Below, one piece after another: positions 60,941 to 64,000 of a stretch of DNA of 64,000 nucleotides (its first letter is position 1; every line of letters starts with the position of its first letter). The stretch covers positions 62,001-126,000 of the forward strand of contig QJNS01000141.1 in NCBI GenBank assembly GCA_004154925.1. Reading direction: 5' to 3'. Both the position numbers and the translations under genes were made by a program. Under the pieces are notes generated by a model that was given only the letters and a program-made list of their open reading frames with translations, was not told where the DNA came from and made no database searches. The DNA is from Monosporascus cannonballus. Its lineage: Eukaryota > Ascomycota > Sordariomycetes > Xylariales.

Positions 60941-61149
60941 TTAATTAAAAAGTTTTGCTTTTTTCTTTAACACTTTAATTAAATTAACCCGGATTTAAAT
61001 ATTTTATATGCCGTTAAAAAAACTATTTTAAATTTCTATATAAATATAATTCTTCTTATTTTTTATTTACTTATTATTATTATTATATTTGCAAACGTTT
61101 TTAAAAAATAATTATATAAAACGGTACTAATTAAGGCCAAAAAATCAAA

Positions 61150-61265
61150 ACTTGCCATTAAGCCCTATTTTGGAGGCTTTGTTATTTTTATAGGTTTTTT
61201 ACAAATTAGATTAACGTAGTATTAAAAGTTACTTAGCCATAGCTGCGTCGCAAGCGCAGCTACAA
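61150..61265. mobile_element. Hairpin element H, partial copy
   Basis: AAGCCCTATTTTGGAGGCTT at the left and the palindromic TAGCTGCGTCGCAAGCGCAG then CTA near the right correspond to 58831-58977 with the internal palindrome at the other end. It is truncated by the LTR of E at 61266. Confidence 0.55.
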
Positions 61266-61472
61266 TATGAGAATAAAGTCTTTATAAAGATGAGACTAAT
61301 AGCCGGCCAACCACGGATCAGCCACCGACCCACTTATTAATATACATCCATTATCTGGAAGCTATTAAGAAATGCTAAATAAAAATAACCTAATATATTT
61401 ATTTTTTGGAATACGTTTTATAATTAATTAAAAATTATTTTACTTTAATTTATAAATATTTATTATCTTATA
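61266..61472 (+). repeat. 5' LTR of E
   Basis: Starts TATGAGAATAAAGTC (for TGTAAGAATACAGCC) and ends TTATTATCTTATA. Heavily mutated apart from a middle block CCGGCCAACCACGGATCAGC matching D. Confidence 0.85.
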
Positions 61473-61499
61473 ATTTTTTGTTTTTACTATAAAAGATAA

Positions 61500-62830
61500 C
61501 GCGATAATTATTAATAAAAAAGTTCACCGATTACAAAATATACCTAAGTTATTAGTCGAAAAGATTGCCGATCGGAACTTAACTAACAAACGATCGATTA
61601 CGGTACGGGAATAGACGAAAAAGCTTATAACTAAATTTTAACAAGCAAAGAACTATAATTCCTAGGATTCCGAATTACCTTAAATATATAATAAGAATAC
61701 GTTTCGATAACCGTTAATTAAATAATCGGAAAATGAACGTAATATAATAATTGCATTCCGGAATTTAAAACAAAAGAAATTAAGCCCTTTAATAATAACC
61801 AGATTTTAAAAATTATTCGTTAATAAAACGAATAATATTTGGAATTATTTCGATAGTTAACCGAATAATAAATAATAGTATAAATTAAAAAAATAAACTT
61901 TTATAAATTAATTAAAATATTATCGCAAAAATTTAAAGGCGATAAACAAATATTATATTATAATTATTCGAAATTTTCCAAACGTACGTTAATTAAACAA
62001 AATTAAATAAAAGCTATTACGGAAGTTTATACCGAAAAACTAAGGCGTAATGCCTTTATTTATTGTTAATAAGTTATATGCTATATAAATGTTTTTATTA
62101 TAAACGTTTAAAGATTATATTACGATATATTCAATTATTTTAATTATAAAAATTTAAAAATAAAATATTTCTAAACTTTTATTGCGAAAAATTACTTACA
62201 TCATAATTTTTTATTAAGGAATATAGGAAACAATTTATGGAATTACGATAACGATTTAATTAATTACCGTTAAACTTTTACGTTAAATAAAGATTTGTAA
62301 TTTATAAAATAAATTTTATAAATATCTTTAACCCGGAAAACGATTAGAATAATAAAGGTTTTGCTTTTAATTATTCTAACAAATTAATATTAAGGCTACG
62401 AAACATTGTATTACGAAAAAAAAGTTAAATTAAAACGAAGTAATAACGTCGCAAATAAGACAAAACTTTATTAAGACGCCTAGAAAAAGACGAAAAAAAA
62501 CTAATTCTCTTCTGCTAAAAATATTAATAAAAATATATAATGTTATTTTAACGCTTTCGGAAAAGAATTCCCCGGAGTAAATTAAAAATGCCGTATAAAA
62601 ATTATAAGGATCGCGGGTATTTTTATATTCAGAAAGCAAATAATGGCCGATTTAATTCCGATCGAAATAAATCCGTACGACTTAATATCTTTAATTTTTG
62701 TCAGAGTTTATTTAAGTATTATAAGTATAGGAAGCCAGGTGATAAAAACGTAAATTGTAAACCTAAAAAAGATACAAAAACTTTATTATCCCGGCTATAC
62801 GAAAACCAATTTCCGAAATCTGTATAAAAT
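61500..62830 (+). pseudogene. Gag of E with zinc-knuckle remnant
   Basis: RIP-broken plus-strand frame. A stop-free stretch at 62588-62827 (79 codons) holds the C-terminal part: FKYYKYRKPGDKNVNC aligns with the CCHC knuckle (C-x2-C-x4-H-x4-C), with the first two Cys now Tyr, His now Asp, and the last Cys kept. Then KKDTKTLLSRLYENQFPK. This piece is homologous to D near 45150. Overlapping minus-strand open stretches (62430-62639, 62719-63000) are shadows. Confidence 0.75.
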
Positions 62831-63299
62831 ATTATAATATATAACGATAAATTAAACCAGTTCCTAGACGTAAACCTGAAAAAGAAGCCGAAATAAACGT
62901 ATACGTCTAATCCATTTCGGCTAATAATTACAGAACGGTCGGAATAAAGTCGCCTTTTCAAGAAAGGGTATTTATTAAAAAAATACGAGAAATATAACAA
63001 TATAAATAGATATAAATACCGAAATATAGATAAATACTATAAACAAAAGATTAATAAAAAAGCTTAATTTTCAACTAATTTCCGTAAATATTCCGGGTCT
63101 TATAGACGCTAATGGCGTATATATTAAGTATTATAAAGCTTAAGAAATTTTTGATAATATAATAAATAATAACGGGAACGATTAATAGTTATACGGACTA
63201 TTATAAAACATTAATAAATTCAAAATTATAGATTTAATGCTTTTCAGTAAATAAATTTAGCTGAAAAATTAAATATCTCGGAATTCAGGAAATAATAGA

Positions 63300-64000
63300 A
63301 ATAAGGAATAACTAACTTTTTTACATATCTAGAAAATTTCCAGCAAATAAATTCCGAAAAAGAAGCGAAAAAGATATTTTAATTACTAAGGGCAAAATAC
63401 GCAATAAACTTAATCTTAGGGAGAACGCCCTTATTCGGCCCAATTTACCTGATTTCGAAAATCTAAAAAAAGGATTCGAAAAATATATCCGAAAAAAATT
63501 TAAAAATGGGCCAGATACGTTATTCGAAAACGGACGTAGAAGTACCAATATTATTTGTACCTAAAAGGGACGGCAGTTTTAAACTGTACGTCGATTATAA
63601 GGGGTTAAATCGAGTAATAATAAAAAACCGACACTTTTTACTTTGAAGTTCAAAAATAATAAATCGTTTAAGATTAATTAAAATATTTTCCAAAATTAAT
63701 TTTAAAAACGTTTATTATTATATTAAGATTAAAAAGGACGATTAGTAAAAAACCGTGTTCAGGACGCGGTACAAATAATTTAAATATACGGTTATGTTAT
63801 TTGATCTTAGTAACATGCCCGTTACGTTTTAGGCTTATATATATATAATACTAATTAAATTAATTATTTATATATATATAATATATCTAATTAATATAAT
63901 TATTTATTCAATTAACGACTGAAAATATGCAGAATATTTTTAATTAATTTATAAACGGTTATTATAATATTAATTATTTATTAAAAGGTTTAAATGTGAT
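63300..64000 (+). pseudogene. Reverse transcriptase of E (truncated by window end)
   Basis: The plus strand from about 63540 reads VPILFVPKRDGSFKLYVDYK, GLNRVIIKNRHFLL, a KIFSKINFKNVYYYIKIKK segment, then TVFRTRYK and KYTVMLFDLSNMPVTF (about 63787-63835). These are the classic gypsy RT blocks up to the region before the catalytic box. This copy is relatively well preserved. A stop-free minus-strand stretch (63321-63548) is a shadow. Confidence 0.92.

Larger units (their letters stand above)
1..64000. other. RIP-mutated, gene-free AT-rich repeat block
   Basis: No open frame in the window looks like a host gene. The longest stop-free stretches are about 60-118 codons and are fragments or shadows of retroelement frames. 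Paired LTR copies (for example 50187-50376 against 55609-55798) differ only by C/T and G/A changes. CG dinucleotides are common while CA and TG are depleted and TA enriched, which is the signature of CpA-to-TpA RIP in Pezizomycotina. Dead pol frames carry TAA/TAG where Gln or Trp is expected and Asn where catalytic Asp is expected. Short segments (100-200 bp) that escaped mutation stand out as G+C-richer islands. I infer an AT-isochore or centromeric region; the sequence cannot tell which. Confidence 0.9.
61266..64000 (+). mobile_element. Ty3/gypsy element E (D family), 5' part
   Basis: Begins with a 207-bp LTR (61266-61472) matching D's LTRs. Plus-strand gag and the start of pol follow, and the element runs off the window. 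Nucleotide similarity to D (inverted) is clear, for instance at 62640-62830 against 45240-45050. The outer flank is TACAA (61261-61265); its partner lies outside the window. Confidence 0.9.

Overview
This window is AT-rich repeat DNA from a filamentous fungus, almost certainly an ascomycete, and it contains no intact gene. Nearly everything is dead Ty3/gypsy LTR retrotransposon, small inverted-repeat elements and solo LTRs. Three observations point to repeat-induced point mutation (RIP). Paired LTR copies differ only by transitions. CA/TG dinucleotides are scarce and TA is abundant, while CG survives. The dead reading frames are broken by TAA/TAG where Gln or Trp codons are expected. I take it to be an AT-isochore or (peri)centromeric block.

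Layout. 1-6455: minus-strand gypsy relic A (gag, RT-RNase H, integrase, chromodomain), probably continuing past the left edge, with a short unmutated solo-LTR-like insert at 327-446. 6460-11644: minus-strand gypsy B1. 11760-13000: dispersed short repeats interrupted by a solo LTR of the D/E family. 13171-26697: gypsy C (plus strand), split by a complete relative B2 (14979-21885, minus strand) that carries a RIP-altered target duplication. 26698-27930: less mutated DNA and small repeats. 28000-33200: featureless AT-rich DNA. 33200-37500: plus-strand gypsy I of a different clade, whose pol is split by a 607-bp TIR element (34152-34758). 38071-38194: solo LTR with target duplication ATACC. 39190-46587: complete gypsy D (minus strand), target duplication ATCCG. 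47863-49724: solo LTR and short repeats. 50187-55798: complete gypsy G (plus strand) with chromodomain, target duplication AACTG. 55813-57250: gypsy fragment B3. 57790-58627: TIR element with about 60-bp termini. 58831-61265: fold-back and other short repeats. 61266-64000: gypsy E (plus strand, same family as D), cut by the window end.

The most interesting signal is an extra open frame antisense to pol, sitting between the end of pol and the 3' LTR. It occurs in the B/C family (seen in two copies with a matching peptide) and, as a different sequence, in D. No function could be recognised for either. Other points of note are the nested insertions that give an order of events, LTRs holding strong hairpins, and a fold-back repeat family whose parts recur together at four loci.
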